NCBI RefSeq assembly: GCF_030159255.1
Contig: NZ_BSCT01000008.1
Coordinates: forward strand, 182,678 to 236,065
Direction: 5' to 3'
Source: Bradyrhizobium sp. SSBR45G
GTDB lineage: Bacteria; Pseudomonadota; Alphaproteobacteria; Rhizobiales; Xanthobacteraceae
DNA length: 53,388 bases
Part shown: positions 40,301 through 49,342 of the stretch, in pieces
How the letters are laid out: each line of letters opens with the position of its first letter
Position numbering within the stretch: the stretch's first letter is position 1
Made by a program: the position numbers and the translations under genes
Notes under the pieces: generated by a model
Told to the model about the DNA's origin: nothing
The model's database searches: none
The model's input: the letters and a program-made list of their open reading frames with translations, nothing else

Positions 40301-40397
40301 CACTGGCCGCGCCGCGCGCGTAACTCATTAGTTCAGGCGTAACAGCTCCTCGGGGGCGCGCGATGTTGCGATCATCCGCGTCGCCCCGTTTACCTCA

Positions 40398-41591
40398 TCA
40401 CGCCGCCTTCTGCCCGCCCGCGGCGCCCAACCCGGCATAAACCCCGCGCTCGAATCCGGCGAAGGTTTCCAGGCACAGCCGGTCGGCGAACGGCAGCAGC
40501 TGCATCAGGATGACGCCGGTGACGTCGCGCGCGGGGTCGATCCAGTAGTAGGTGTTGGCGAGGCCGGCCCAGGCGAGGCTGCCGGCGCTGCGGCCTTCGG
40601 CGGTCTGCGCCGTCGTGATCATGAAGCTCAGGCCCCATTTCTTGACGATGTCGGGATAGAGGTCGACGTCGTTGGTCACGCCGGGTACGGCGGCGGCCAT
40701 CTTGGTCATTTCGAGCTCGCCGATGTGATTGTCGCGCATCGCCGCGACGGTCTCGGGCTTGAGCACCTGGTTGCCGTTGCCGCGGCCGTTGTTGAGGATC
40801 ATCCGCGTGAAGCGGATGTAGTCGCCGGCCGTGCCGTAGAGCCCGCCGCCGCCCATATGGAATTCCGGCTCCTGCTCGATCTCGAACGGGATCGGCGCCA
40901 GGCTGCCGTCCTCGCCGCGCGCATGCATGCCGACCAGGCGCGCGCGCTGCGCGGCGCCGAGCTTGAAGCCGGTGTCGTCCATGCCGAGTGGCGCGAACAG
41001 ATTGTCACGCAAGTAGGTGTCGAGCGTCTGGCCGCTCGCAGCCTCCACCGCCTTGCCGACGAAATCGATGTTGATGCCATATTCCCAGCGCGTGCCGGGA
41101 TCGGAGGCGAGCGGTAGTTTCAGCGCGTCGTTCTTGCAGGTGATGATGCCGGGCGTGCCGGCCTTCTGCACATAGGCCGCCATGTCGCCGTTCCACATGT
41201 CGTAGCAGAAGCCGGCGGTATGCGTCATGAGGTGGCGCAGCGTGATCGCGGTCTTCGCCGGCCGCAGGATCGGCTCGCCCTTGGCATCGAAGCCGTCGAG
41301 CACCTGGGGCGCGGCGAGATCCGGCAGCACCGCGCCGATCGGCGCATCCAGCGACAGCCGGCCCTGTTCGACCAGCTGCATGCCGGCGGCGCAGGTGATT
41401 GCCTTGGTCATCGACGCGATCCAGAACACGCTGTCTGATGTCATCGGATCGGCGCGCCCGAGGTCGCGCTTGCCGAACGCGCCCTCGTAGATCACCCCGT
41501 TGCTGTCCGCCGCGACCGCGACGACGCCGGGGATCTCGCCGGCATCCGCCTTCTGCCGCAGCACGCTGTCGATCTCTGCCTTGCTCTGCAT
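40398..41591 (-). CDS. Serine hydrolase of the beta-lactamase (CubicO) family
   Basis: A 397-residue enzyme of the class C beta-lactamase/penicillin-binding protein fold. The catalytic S-x-x-K is SMTK at residues 60-63, and the Tyr motif is probably YGIN (about 166). It lacks an evident signal sequence, so it is likely cytoplasmic and an esterase or amidase rather than a beta-lactamase. I set the start at 41591 because the upstream extension is Arg-rich and not family-like. It converges on the PfkB kinase gene. Confidence 0.85.
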   Translation of the reverse strand: MQSKAEIDSVLRQKADAGEIPGVVAVAADSNGVIYEGAFGKRDLGRADPMTSDSVFWIASMTKAITCAAGMQLVEQGRLSLDAPIGAVLPDLAAPQVLDGFDAKGEPILRPAKTAITLRHLMTHTAGFCYDMWNGDMAAYVQKAGTPGIITCKNDALKLPLASDPGTRWEYGINIDFVGKAVEAASGQTLDTYLRDNLFAPLGMDDTGFKLGAAQRARLVGMHARGEDGSLAPIPFEIEQEPEFHMGGGGLYGTAGDYIRFTRMILNNGRGNGNQVLKPETVAAMRDNHIGELEMTKMAAAVPGVTNDVDLYPDIVKKWGLSFMITTAQTAEGRSAGSLAWAGLANTYYWIDPARDVTGVILMQLLPFADRLCLETFAGFERGVYAGLGAAGGQKAA

Positions 41592-41933
41592 GGGTCTCCT
41601 CCGTTTCCGTTCTTGTTGACGGTACGTGATTGTTCCCCGGTCCGGTGCGGGCAGCAAGAACCGGCGCAGCAAAGCTGATCGCGATCTCGTGATGATGCGC
41701 CGCGAATGATACCGGCGGGGACAACGGCGCCGGAGAAGTCACAGCGCTTCAAATTCTTTAGAGAATCATGATTAGTTCCATCGAGCCGTGAGTCCGTCAC
41801 ATGGGCGCCATGTTCCCACCACGGGCTTCCGACTGTTGTGAGTTGCAACCATTTTTGCATTAAAGGGTTCAAGAACCGGCTTTTTCGAGCCGAAGGTATG
41901 GCTTTGGCGGCAACGTCCGCTGATGGGGGCGAT
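41592..41933. other. Intergenic region with a short AT-rich palindrome
   Basis: This gap separates the hydrolase and the divergent small gene. At 41753-41766 ATTCT-TTAG-AGAAT is a perfect 5-pair palindrome, and the adjoining sequence is AT-rich for this genome, fitting a promoter area. No gene is supported here; a longer frame starting at 41838 is likely just the extension of the next gene. Confidence 0.35.
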
Positions 41934-42254
41934 ATGATTTCGAAGTGGAGCGAGTGGAAGCGGTATCCGCGGCCGGGTCGCGGTGACAATATCGAGGCAC
42001 CGATCACCCCGGGAATCTACGAGGTGCGCATTGCCGCCACAGGCGCGCTGTATTCGTTCGGCGCGGTCGACAATGTGGCGCAGGCGCTGGCGCTGCTGCC
42101 CGTCGGGCAGAAATCCTGGTTCGGCCGCCGCGATCCCGCCGCTTTGCCGGATCTCGAATACCGGACCTGCGCGACCTCGACCAAGGCTGACGCCAAGGCC
42201 GCAGCCGAGCGCATGATCGGCCGCCGCGAGACCTATATGAGCGGCGCGGCCTGA
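41934..42254 (+). CDS. Small protein with GIY-YIG-like fold, lacking catalytic residues
   Basis: A 106-residue protein. An ATG at 41934 follows GGGGG by five bases, a good ribosome binding site; 41898 and 41838 are possible alternatives. Residues about 24-46 read PGIYEVR...GALYSFGAVDN, close to the GIY and YIG motifs (YIG is YSF here), and AERMIGR near residue 95 aligns with the conserved Glu helix. The catalytic Arg that follows YIG in nucleases (in a TDNLxRR-like helix) seems replaced by Ala/Gln. I recall similar small proteins in other Bradyrhizobium genomes. The fold assignment is inference; a nuclease role is doubtful. Confidence 0.65.
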   Translation: MISKWSEWKRYPRPGRGDNIEAPITPGIYEVRIAATGALYSFGAVDNVAQALALLPVGQKSWFGRRDPAALPDLEYRTCATSTKADAKAAAERMIGRRETYMSGAA

Positions 42255-42402
42255 TCAGGCGCTGGCCCGCCGGCACCGCATTTGGTGCTGTTGAGGCACG
42301 CTTGGCCCGGTCGAATGTACCGTTCACGCGGCGCACATGCGGTGCGCGGATGCCGGGCCATGGCTATATTCGGAGCGATAGACCGCTCCGAGGAGACGCC
42401 CG

Positions 42403-43899
42403 ATGACCCCGACCGCCGCCGCCCGCTCGACGACATCAGCCACTTCCAGCCTGCGCGACCGCCTGAAGGACGCCGCGCTGCTGCGCGAGCAGTGCTACAT
42501 CGATGGCGCCTGGGTCGGCACGCCGGAATTCGCGGTCAACAATCCCGCCACCGGCGCGGAGCTCGCCAAGGTGGCGCAGCTCGGCGCTGAAGAGGCGACG
42601 CAGGCCGTCGAGGCGGCGTCGCGCGCCTTCCCCGTCTGGGCCAAGCTGACTGCCAAGCAGCGCTCCAATACCTTGCGCAAATGGTTCGAGCTGATCATTG
42701 CGAACCGCGAGGACCTCGCGCTGATCCTGACCTCCGAGCAGGGCAAGCCGCTGACGGAAGCGCTCGGCGAGGTCGATATCGGCGCCGCCTATATCGAGTT
42801 CTTCGCCGAAGAGGCGCGTCGCGTCTATGGCGAGACCATTCCGACGCAGAAGCCCGATGCGCGCCTCCTGGCGCTGAAGCAGCCGATCGGCGTGTGCGGC
42901 GCGATCACGCCGTGGAATTTCCCGAACTCGATGATCACCCGCAAGGTCTCGCCGGCACTCGCCGCCGGCTGCACCGTGGTGCTGAAGCCGGCTAACGAGA
43001 CGCCGCTGTCGGCGCTGGCGCTGGCGGTGCTCGCAGAGCGCGCCGGTATTCCCAAAGGCGTGCTCAACATCATCACCGGCGACGCGCCCCCGATCGGCAA
43101 GGTGCTGTGCGAGCATCCTTCCGTTCGCTTCGTCGGCTTCACCGGCTCGACCGAGGTCGGCAAGATTCTCTATCGCCAGTCGGCCGGCACCGTGAAGAAG
43201 CTCGGTCTCGAGCTCGGCGGCAACGCGCCGTTCGTGGTGTTCGACGATGCCGACGTCGATGCGGCGGTCGAAGGCGCCATCGTCTCGAAGTACCGCAACA
43301 TGGGTCAGACCTGCGTCTGCGCCAACCGGCTCTATGCGCAGGACGACATCTATGATGCCTTCGTGCAAAAGCTCGCCGCCAAGGTTGCGGCCATGACGGT
43401 CGGCGAGGGCACCGAGGCCGGTGTCGTGCAGGGCCCGCTGATCAACGAGGATGCCGTCGAGAAGGTCGAGCGCCACATTGCCGATGCGGTGAAGGGCGGC
43501 GCTAAGATCGTCACCGGCGGCAAGCGCCATGCGCTCGGCCGCACCTTCTTCGAGCCGACCGTGCTCAGGGACGTCAAGGCCGACGCGCTGGTCGCGCAGG
43601 AGGAGACGTTCGGGCCGCTGGCGCCGGTCATCCGTTTCAAGGACGAGGCCGACGTGATCGCGATGTGCAACGCCTCGCCGTTCGGTCTCGCCTCCTACTT
43701 CTACGCCCGCGATCTCGGACGCGTCTGGCGTGTGGCGGAAGCGCTGGAATCCGGCATGGTTGGCGTCAACACCGGCCTGATCACGACAGAGGTCGCGCCG
43801 TTCGGCGGCGTCAAGGAGAGCGGTCTCGGCCGCGAAGGATCGCATCACGGCATCGAGGAATATCTCGAGATCAAATACGTGATGATGGCCGGCGTCTGA
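42403..43899 (+). CDS. gabD: NAD(P)-dependent succinate-semialdehyde dehydrogenase
   Basis: A 498-residue aldehyde dehydrogenase. The cofactor loop GFTGSTEVGK, the general base Glu270 in LELGGNAP and the nucleophile Cys304 in GQTCVCANR are intact. The sequence is closest in type to GabD, which oxidises succinate semialdehyde to succinate in GABA breakdown. GAGGAG lies about 8 bases before the ATG. No gabT lies next to it, so the pathway link is by family only. It converges with the next gene, leaving 39 bases. Confidence 0.9.
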   Translation: MTPTAAARSTTSATSSLRDRLKDAALLREQCYIDGAWVGTPEFAVNNPATGAELAKVAQLGAEEATQAVEAASRAFPVWAKLTAKQRSNTLRKWFELIIANREDLALILTSEQGKPLTEALGEVDIGAAYIEFFAEEARRVYGETIPTQKPDARLLALKQPIGVCGAITPWNFPNSMITRKVSPALAAGCTVVLKPANETPLSALALAVLAERAGIPKGVLNIITGDAPPIGKVLCEHPSVRFVGFTGSTEVGKILYRQSAGTVKKLGLELGGNAPFVVFDDADVDAAVEGAIVSKYRNMGQTCVCANRLYAQDDIYDAFVQKLAAKVAAMTVGEGTEAGVVQGPLINEDAVEKVERHIADAVKGGAKIVTGGKRHALGRTFFEPTVLRDVKADALVAQEETFGPLAPVIRFKDEADVIAMCNASPFGLASYFYARDLGRVWRVAEALESGMVGVNTGLITTEVAPFGGVKESGLGREGSHHGIEEYLEIKYVMMAGV

Positions 43900-43938
43900 G
43901 CTTCGGGCGCCGGAGCTCAGGCCGGCTTCAAGCCGTCT

Positions 43939-44541
43939 TCAAGCCGTCTTGGGCAGCTTGTCGACCGGCACCGTGTAGGACTTGTTGCCGACCTGGTAGA
44001 TGACCTTTCCGGTCTTGCCGTCGTCGGTCGAGATCTGCGTCTGCTCGAACATGATGACGTTCTTGTAGACGATCCCGGTGCCGGTGCGCGTGATGCCGTT
44101 GGTCATGACGCTGACCTGCGCCTCCTTGCCGTTGACGGACAGGACACGGAAGCTCGCGCTCATGCCGTTCTCGCCGGAATAGCCAGCCCAGCTCCCGGTC
44201 AGATTGCTCTCATTGGCCGGAGGAGCCTGCTTCTCGAGCATCGCGGTGGCCTTGCCGCCGCCGGCCGAGAACAGCAGCACGGCGTTCTTGCCGTTCTTGG
44301 TGCCGAGCGTGACGGCGCCGAAGTCGATGGTCGAACCGTTGACCTGGCCGATGCCGCGCTCGGTGCGTCCATTGTGGGTGTATTCCACCGTCGCCGCGGC
44401 GCCTCGGATGTTGACGACCTTGAAGCTCACCGCCTGGCCACTGGCCGTCCAGCTGCCTTTCCATTCGCCGAGCAAATTGCTCTGGTGATAGACCCGCTCC
44501 ATCGCGGGTGAGATCTGGTTGGTGCTTCGGACGACCGCCAT
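43939..44541 (-). CDS. Protein with two tandem copies of a beta-rich module
   Basis: About 200 residues of unknown function. Two modules are visible: SNLLGEWKGSW...FKVVNIRG...NGRTERGIGQV and SNLTGSWAGYS...FRVLSVNG...NGITRTGTGIV, each about 85 residues with the same spacing of Trp, Gly and Asn-Gly. The high content of short beta-prone strands suggests a small barrel or lipocalin-like fold. No clear signal sequence is seen; the first 20 residues are polar. An 11-base tandem duplication (43926-43947) covers the stop codon region. Confidence 0.7.
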   Translation of the reverse strand: MAVVRSTNQISPAMERVYHQSNLLGEWKGSWTASGQAVSFKVVNIRGAAATVEYTHNGRTERGIGQVNGSTIDFGAVTLGTKNGKNAVLLFSAGGGKATAMLEKQAPPANESNLTGSWAGYSGENGMSASFRVLSVNGKEAQVSVMTNGITRTGTGIVYKNVIMFEQTQISTDDGKTGKVIYQVGNKSYTVPVDKLPKTA

Positions 44542-44837
44542 GTGCGCGTGCTTCCCAGGAGCTCGATCGCTCGTTGTCCCCGTGTGTCTGATCGTTTCAG
44601 AGTGTTGCTAACGAGGCGTAGGTCGACAGCGTTAACGAAAGGTGAACCCGGCTGCTCCGAGCCCCGGGTCGCCGCGCGACGGATCGTCTCAGCACCGCCG
44701 CGGCGCACCGTGGCCGTGTCCAGGCGGATGCGATGGCGAGACACCGCCGGGGGATACGGGCCGCGCGGCTTGCCGAGCCGCGCGTGATCGCCGACCATGC
44801 CGCCGGAATCACCCGCCCTCGATGTGCGAGCTCGACC

Positions 44838-45527
44838 ATGACTGCAGCACTCACCCGCACCGCCGTCGGCCGGCTTCCCGAAGCGGATGCGCGCCGCCTC
44901 GATGCGGACGGCTATCTGCTGCTGCGCGGCGCGATCCCGGCGGCGTGGCTCGCGCCGCTGCGGGAGGCGTTCGAGGCGGGCACCGTGCCGTCGGAGCAAT
45001 GGCCGGTGCCGCGCGGTCGCGACTGGCGTCATGCCATGGTCGACCTTGACCCGACCGTGCAGCGCGTCTGCCGGCTTCCGGTCATGCTCGCCGCCGTGCA
45101 TCACATCCTCAGGGCGCCATTCTTCCTCGGCCAGGTCGAAGGCCGCGAGCCGCTTGCCGATGGCGGCCAGCAGCCGCTGCATCGCGACGGCGTCGACCGG
45201 CTCTGCACCGATGCGGTCTCGGCGCTGGCCTTCCTCGATCCGTTCGGCCCCGACAACGGCGCCACGCAGGTCGCGCCGGGCACGCATCACCGCGAGACCG
45301 ATGATGCTGCGGCCGCGTCATCCGCCTTCGTCACCGCAGGCGAGGCCGGCGACATCCTGCTGTTCGACGTCAATCTCCTGCACGGCGCCACCCGCAACCG
45401 CAGCGGCGCCCGCCGCCGCTCGCTGCTGATCACCTACGCGCTGTCGACGCAGCAGGACGACTGGCGCCGCACGCGCGCCTTGCGCGCGGTGCGGATGGAT
45501 CAGGACGAGGTGTTCGGGGCGGAGTGA
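44838..45527 (+). CDS. Phytanoyl-CoA dioxygenase (PhyH) family oxygenase
   Basis: A 229-residue non-heme Fe(II)/2-oxoglutarate enzyme. The iron site is His115-x-Asp117 (in LHRDGVD) with distal His182 (in LLHGATRN); the 2-oxoglutarate Arg is at about 192-193. N-terminal [11 protein letters not shown] matches PhyH proteins. It is likely a hydroxylase of an unknown small molecule. I chose the ATG at 44838; earlier frames lack family features. The 296 bases before it show no gene. Confidence 0.88.
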   Translation: MTAALTRTAVGRLPEADARRLDADGYLLLRGAIPAAWLAPLREAFEAGTVPSEQWPVPRGRDWRHAMVDLDPTVQRVCRLPVMLAAVHHILRAPFFLGQVEGREPLADGGQQPLHRDGVDRLCTDAVSALAFLDPFGPDNGATQVAPGTHHRETDDAAAASSAFVTAGEAGDILLFDVNLLHGATRNRSGARRRSLLITYALSTQQDDWRRTRALRAVRMDQDEVFGAE

Positions 45528-45623
45528 AAGGGCCTGAGCTCGTCGTTCATGGTGCTCGCGTGATCATCGAGGCCAGATCGTTCATCCTCTATGGGTTGAC
45601 GCATTCAGAGCGATTGGGGATTA

Positions 45624-46391
45624 GTGTTGAACGCTTTTTGGCTCAGTACGGCATCTGCGAATATCGCCTATCGCGATAGGCCGGGTAGCGGTCCGGCCGT
45701 GGTCTACATTCACGGTCTCGGTTGTGCATCGTCAGCCGAGTATGCGGGTATTGCAGCCTCGCCTGTTCTTGCGGGAAGGCGAGCGATCCTGGTCGATTTG
45801 CTGGGCTCAGGATTGAGTGATCGGCCCGAAAGCTTCAGCTATTCCATCGAAGATCACGCGCGCTCGGTTGCCGACCTGCTCTGCGACCTTGTCGCCGGTT
45901 CGGTCGTTCTCTTTGGTCATAGCATGGGCGGTACGATCGCCATCGTGCTTGCCGAAATTCTAGGTACGAAGGTGGAGCGCCTCATCCTCAGTGAGCCCAA
46001 CCTCGATCCCGGCGGCGGACTCTTCAGCAGAAGAGTCGCCGCTATGTCTGAGCCTGACTACGTGGCGCGGGGCCATTTTGAGTTGGTTGAGGCATCGAAA
46101 GCCGAAGGCAATGCTGTATGGGCGACGTCGCTCGCGGAAAGCGCTGCCTTTGCCGTGCACCGCGAGGCAGTCTCGCTGATCAAGGGCAGCCCGCGGACGT
46201 GGCGCAGCGTTCTTTATGGCTTGAAGAGGCCGAGAACGGTCATCGTCGGTGAGCGCTCCCTGCCTCACCTCGATATCAGCGATCTATCGCGCCACGGCAT
46301 TTCACTCACCGTCGTTGCTGATGCCGGACACTCACTCGCGATCGAAAATCCGGATGGGTTGGCAACTGCCTTGCATCGCGCGCTGACTTGA
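45624..46391 (+). CDS. Alpha/beta hydrolase
   Basis: A 255-residue hydrolase with a GTG start. The nucleophile elbow is GHSMGG with Ser100; the catalytic His is His236 in DAGHSLAIE. The oxyanion-hole motif is HGLGC near residue 30. Its acid is likely an Asp or Glu near residue 210. It resembles esterases and haloperoxidase-like hydrolases; no substrate is evident. Confidence 0.87.
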   Translation: MLNAFWLSTASANIAYRDRPGSGPAVVYIHGLGCASSAEYAGIAASPVLAGRRAILVDLLGSGLSDRPESFSYSIEDHARSVADLLCDLVAGSVVLFGHSMGGTIAIVLAEILGTKVERLILSEPNLDPGGGLFSRRVAAMSEPDYVARGHFELVEASKAEGNAVWATSLAESAAFAVHREAVSLIKGSPRTWRSVLYGLKRPRTVIVGERSLPHLDISDLSRHGISLTVVADAGHSLAIENPDGLATALHRALT

Positions 46392-46508
46392 GGACCCGCG
46401 CGGGAATTCAAAGATAGGGCAGGAGCAATAGCCAAGCGTGTGATTCATGCGAGATGCTGTGAATCGCGATCTCGCGCTCCGGCGCGAGCCTCCCAGGGAG
46501 AAACGACG

Positions 46509-47138
46509 ATGAAGCTGTACGACAATGCAACCGCACCGAGCCCACGCCGCGTGCGCATCTTTCTCGCCGAGAAGCGTCTTACCCTTCCCGCGGTCCAGGT
46601 CGATCTGCGCGGCGGCGAGCAGTTCACGCCGGCATTCCGCGCCATGAATCCCGATTGCACGGTTCCTGTGCTTGCGCTCGACAGCGGCGCTGCGATCACC
46701 GACGTCGTTGCGATCTGCCGCTACATCGAAGAGCTGTATCCTGATCCTAACCTGATGGGGACGGACGCGGAGCACCGCGCTCTCATCGAATGCTGGGTAC
46801 GTCGGATCGAGTGGGACGGCATCTACGCCATCGCGGAGGCATTCCGGAACAGCGCGCCGGGGTTGGAGCGCCGGGCGCTGCCGGGACCGCTGTCTCTCGA
46901 CCAGATTCCGGCGCTTGCCGAGCGGGGACGCCGGCGCGTGCAGCACTTCTACACGTGGCTCGATACGCGTCTCGCCGATCACCGCTTCGTCTGCGGACCC
47001 GAGTTCACGATCGCGGACATCAGTGCGTTGGTGACGGTCGATTTCTCGGCGCGGGCCAAGCTCGATCCGCCAGCTCATCTGCGCCAGATCGCACGATGGT
47101 ACGGCGAGGTGTCGAGCCGTGCCAGCGCGAAGGCCTGA
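46509..47138 (+). CDS. Glutathione S-transferase family protein
   Basis: A 209-residue GST with an N-terminal thioredoxin-like domain (MKLYDNATAPSPRRVRIFLAEK) and a helical C-terminal domain. The cis-Pro loop is TVPVLALD and the contact segment ITDVVAICRYIEE. The Ser in the ASPSPRR-like turn may be the glutathione-activating residue. Likely a detoxification enzyme. It ends 27 bases from the convergent enolase-superfamily gene. Confidence 0.9.
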   Translation: MKLYDNATAPSPRRVRIFLAEKRLTLPAVQVDLRGGEQFTPAFRAMNPDCTVPVLALDSGAAITDVVAICRYIEELYPDPNLMGTDAEHRALIECWVRRIEWDGIYAIAEAFRNSAPGLERRALPGPLSLDQIPALAERGRRRVQHFYTWLDTRLADHRFVCGPEFTIADISALVTVDFSARAKLDPPAHLRQIARWYGEVSSRASAKA

Positions 47139-47165
47139 TGTGATCGGGGATCGATTGGGGTGCTC

Positions 47166-48254
47166 TCACCCCGCCAGCCTGGCCAGCCCCTCCCAGTCGA
47201 AATTGATGCCATGGCCCGGCCGCATCGGGGCTACCGCCATTCCGTTCTCCAGCACCAGCGGATGCGCGATATAGCGGTCGAGGCCGAAGCCGTGGGCTTC
47301 GAGGAAGGAGCGGTTGGGGCAGGCGGCGAGCAGGTGCACCGTGATGTCATGCGCGCCGTGGCTGGTCACGGGCAGGTTGAACGCCTCCGCCAACCGCGCG
47401 ATCTTCATGAACGCGGTGACGCCGCCGCAATTGGTCACGTCGGGCTCGGGATAGGACACCGCGCCCGCAGCGATGTAGTTCTTGAAGTCCCACAGCGAGC
47501 GCAGATTCTCGCCGGCCGCGATCGGCACGCCGCCGGCGCTGAGAATGCGCGCGTGTCCCGCGATATCGTCGGGAATGGTCGGCTCCTCCAGCCAGGTGAG
47601 GTCGAACGGCTGGAGCGCGCGGGCGGCGCGGATCGCCTCCTCGACCGTCCACTTCATGTTGGCATCGGCCATCAGCGGAAAGCCGTCGCCGAGATGTTGC
47701 CGCATCGCGCGCACGCGTGCGACGTCGGAGCCGAGATCGGGCCGCCCGACCTTCATCTTGATGGCGCGAAAGCCCTTGGCGAGATTGTCGTCGGTCTGCT
47801 TCAGCAGCGCGTCGACGGAGAGATCGAGGTCGATGCCGCCGGCATAGCAGGGCACATGCGCGTCGAAACCGCCGAGCAGGCGGAACAGGGGCAGGCCAGC
47901 GCGCCGCGCTTTGAGATCCCACAGCGCGATGTCGAGCGCCGACAGCGCCAGCACGACCGGGCCGCCGCGTCCGCCATAGTGCAGGCCCCACCACACAAGG
48001 TGCCAGATCGCCTCGGTGTCGTCGGCCTCCTGGCCTCCAACCAGCTCGGAGATCTCGCGCCCGACGATGTCGGCGACCGCATATCCGTTGCGGCCGACCG
48101 TATAGGTGTAGCCGATGCCCTCGGCGCCATCGGCATCGCGCACCCGGCAGGTGATCAGCTCGAACGCCGTCATCTCGCCATGGGTGCTGTCGGACAAGGT
48201 CACACTGAGTGGAATGCGATACAGCCCGGTCTCGATCGATGCGATCACGGCCAT
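47166..48254 (-). CDS. Enolase-superfamily enzyme (mandelate racemase/muconate cycloisomerase group)
   Basis: A 362-residue enzyme. The KxK base is Lys166-x-Lys168 (IKMKVG); metal ligands are Asp197 (ADANMKW), Glu223 or Glu224 (WLEEP) and Glu249 (AAGEN). His299 (in SHGAHD) is a candidate second base, as in mandelate racemase-type enzymes. It probably dehydrates or epimerises a sugar acid or related hydroxy acid; exact substrate unknown. It is divergent from a carbamoyltransferase-like gene, 135 bases apart. Confidence 0.9.
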   Translation of the reverse strand: MAVIASIETGLYRIPLSVTLSDSTHGEMTAFELITCRVRDADGAEGIGYTYTVGRNGYAVADIVGREISELVGGQEADDTEAIWHLVWWGLHYGGRGGPVVLALSALDIALWDLKARRAGLPLFRLLGGFDAHVPCYAGGIDLDLSVDALLKQTDDNLAKGFRAIKMKVGRPDLGSDVARVRAMRQHLGDGFPLMADANMKWTVEEAIRAARALQPFDLTWLEEPTIPDDIAGHARILSAGGVPIAAGENLRSLWDFKNYIAAGAVSYPEPDVTNCGGVTAFMKIARLAEAFNLPVTSHGAHDITVHLLAACPNRSFLEAHGFGLDRYIAHPLVLENGMAVAPMRPGHGINFDWEGLARLAG

Positions 48255-48389
48255 CGGCGCGGTTCCTTCCCTGGATTTTTGGCGAAGGTTATGCTCGTGG
48301 TGGGGCGAGGGCAATTGCGAACGGCGCATGGCGGACGCGGGCCGGGCCTCGATATCGATCAGCGTGATCCATGGATGTGGTGAGTGTGC

Positions 48390-49253
48390 ATGACGAGCGA
48401 TCGCGACATCCTGGCTCTGGGTGACCTCGATGGCTCCGATGTCATGGGCATGCTGGCGCGCGCGCAGCAGCTTGCCGCCTGCTGGCAGGCGCGCGAGATG
48501 CCGCAGACGCTTGCAGGCCGGCGCATCGCGCTCGTGGTCGATGACGGCGGCTGGCGCAATACCACCGCCTTCGATCTCGGCGTGCGATCGATGGGCGGGC
48601 TGTGCGTGCACGCGCCGATCCGTCTCAACGCGACGGAGGCGGTGGAGGATCTCGCCGCCTATCTCGACAACTGGTTCGATGCGGTGGTCTGCCGCACGCC
48701 GGAGCTCGAGATGCTCTATGCCTTGTCGCATTGGGCGCAGGCGCCGGTGATCAACGCACGCACGCGGCAGAACCATCCCTGCGAGACGCTCGGCGACCTC
48801 GCCTTCCTGTGGCATCGCCGCGGCGCGATCGAGGGATTGAAGATCGCCGTGGTGGCGCCCGCCGCGAACATCCTGGGCTCGTGGATCGAGGCCGCGCAGG
48901 TGCTTCCGATCGAAATCGTCCAGGTCTATCCGGCACGATGGCATGCGCCGGGAGATTCGCCGCGTTTTCGCGTCGCGACCGATCTCGGCGAATTGCAGGA
49001 CGCCGACGTGATCATCACCGATTGCTGGCTGGGAGATGACGATGCCGGCGACCTGCAGGACTATCAGATCACCGCGGCGCTGCTGGATGGCCTGCGGCCG
49101 GACCTGGACTTCCTGCCCTGTCCGCCGGTGACGCGCGGGCATGAGGTCTCTGCCGATGCCATGCTGCATCGCGCCTGCCGGGTGGTGCAGGCCAAGGCAT
49201 TCCTGCTGCATGCCCAGAATGCCGCGCTCGAATGGGTGTTCGGCGGGCCCTGA
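48390..49253 (+). CDS. Aspartate/ornithine carbamoyltransferase-like protein with altered active site
   Basis: About 287 residues with the two-domain layout of carbamoyltransferases. HP of the HPCxxLxDL motif is kept (HPCETLGDL, about 129), as is DCW (about 211; DVW in OTCases). The carbamoyl-phosphate STRTR motif reads GWRNT (54-58), the HCLP loop reads PCPP (243-246) and the C-terminal NR motif is lost (QAKAFLL). It is therefore either a pseudoenzyme or specific for a different substrate. A GTG at 48384 is also possible. Confidence 0.75.
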   Translation: MTSDRDILALGDLDGSDVMGMLARAQQLAACWQAREMPQTLAGRRIALVVDDGGWRNTTAFDLGVRSMGGLCVHAPIRLNATEAVEDLAAYLDNWFDAVVCRTPELEMLYALSHWAQAPVINARTRQNHPCETLGDLAFLWHRRGAIEGLKIAVVAPAANILGSWIEAAQVLPIEIVQVYPARWHAPGDSPRFRVATDLGELQDADVIITDCWLGDDDAGDLQDYQITAALLDGLRPDLDFLPCPPVTRGHEVSADAMLHRACRVVQAKAFLLHAQNAALEWVFGGP

Positions 49254-49342
49254 GGCCGAGGCTGAAGCGCCTTGCGTGCCGCTGCTGCCACGATCGGAGG
49301 CGCTGGCGTTTACGGCGCGACCGGCCGCGCCTATGCTCGGAC

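Noticed and set aside
43926..43950. CRISPR-like short direct repeats
   Set aside because: Only two adjacent 11-base units without spacers; this is a simple tandem duplication at a stop codon.
48255..49211. N-terminal extension of the enolase-superfamily frame to 49211
   Set aside because: The extension is antisense to the carbamoyltransferase-like gene and lacks homology features; the enzyme starts normally at 48254.
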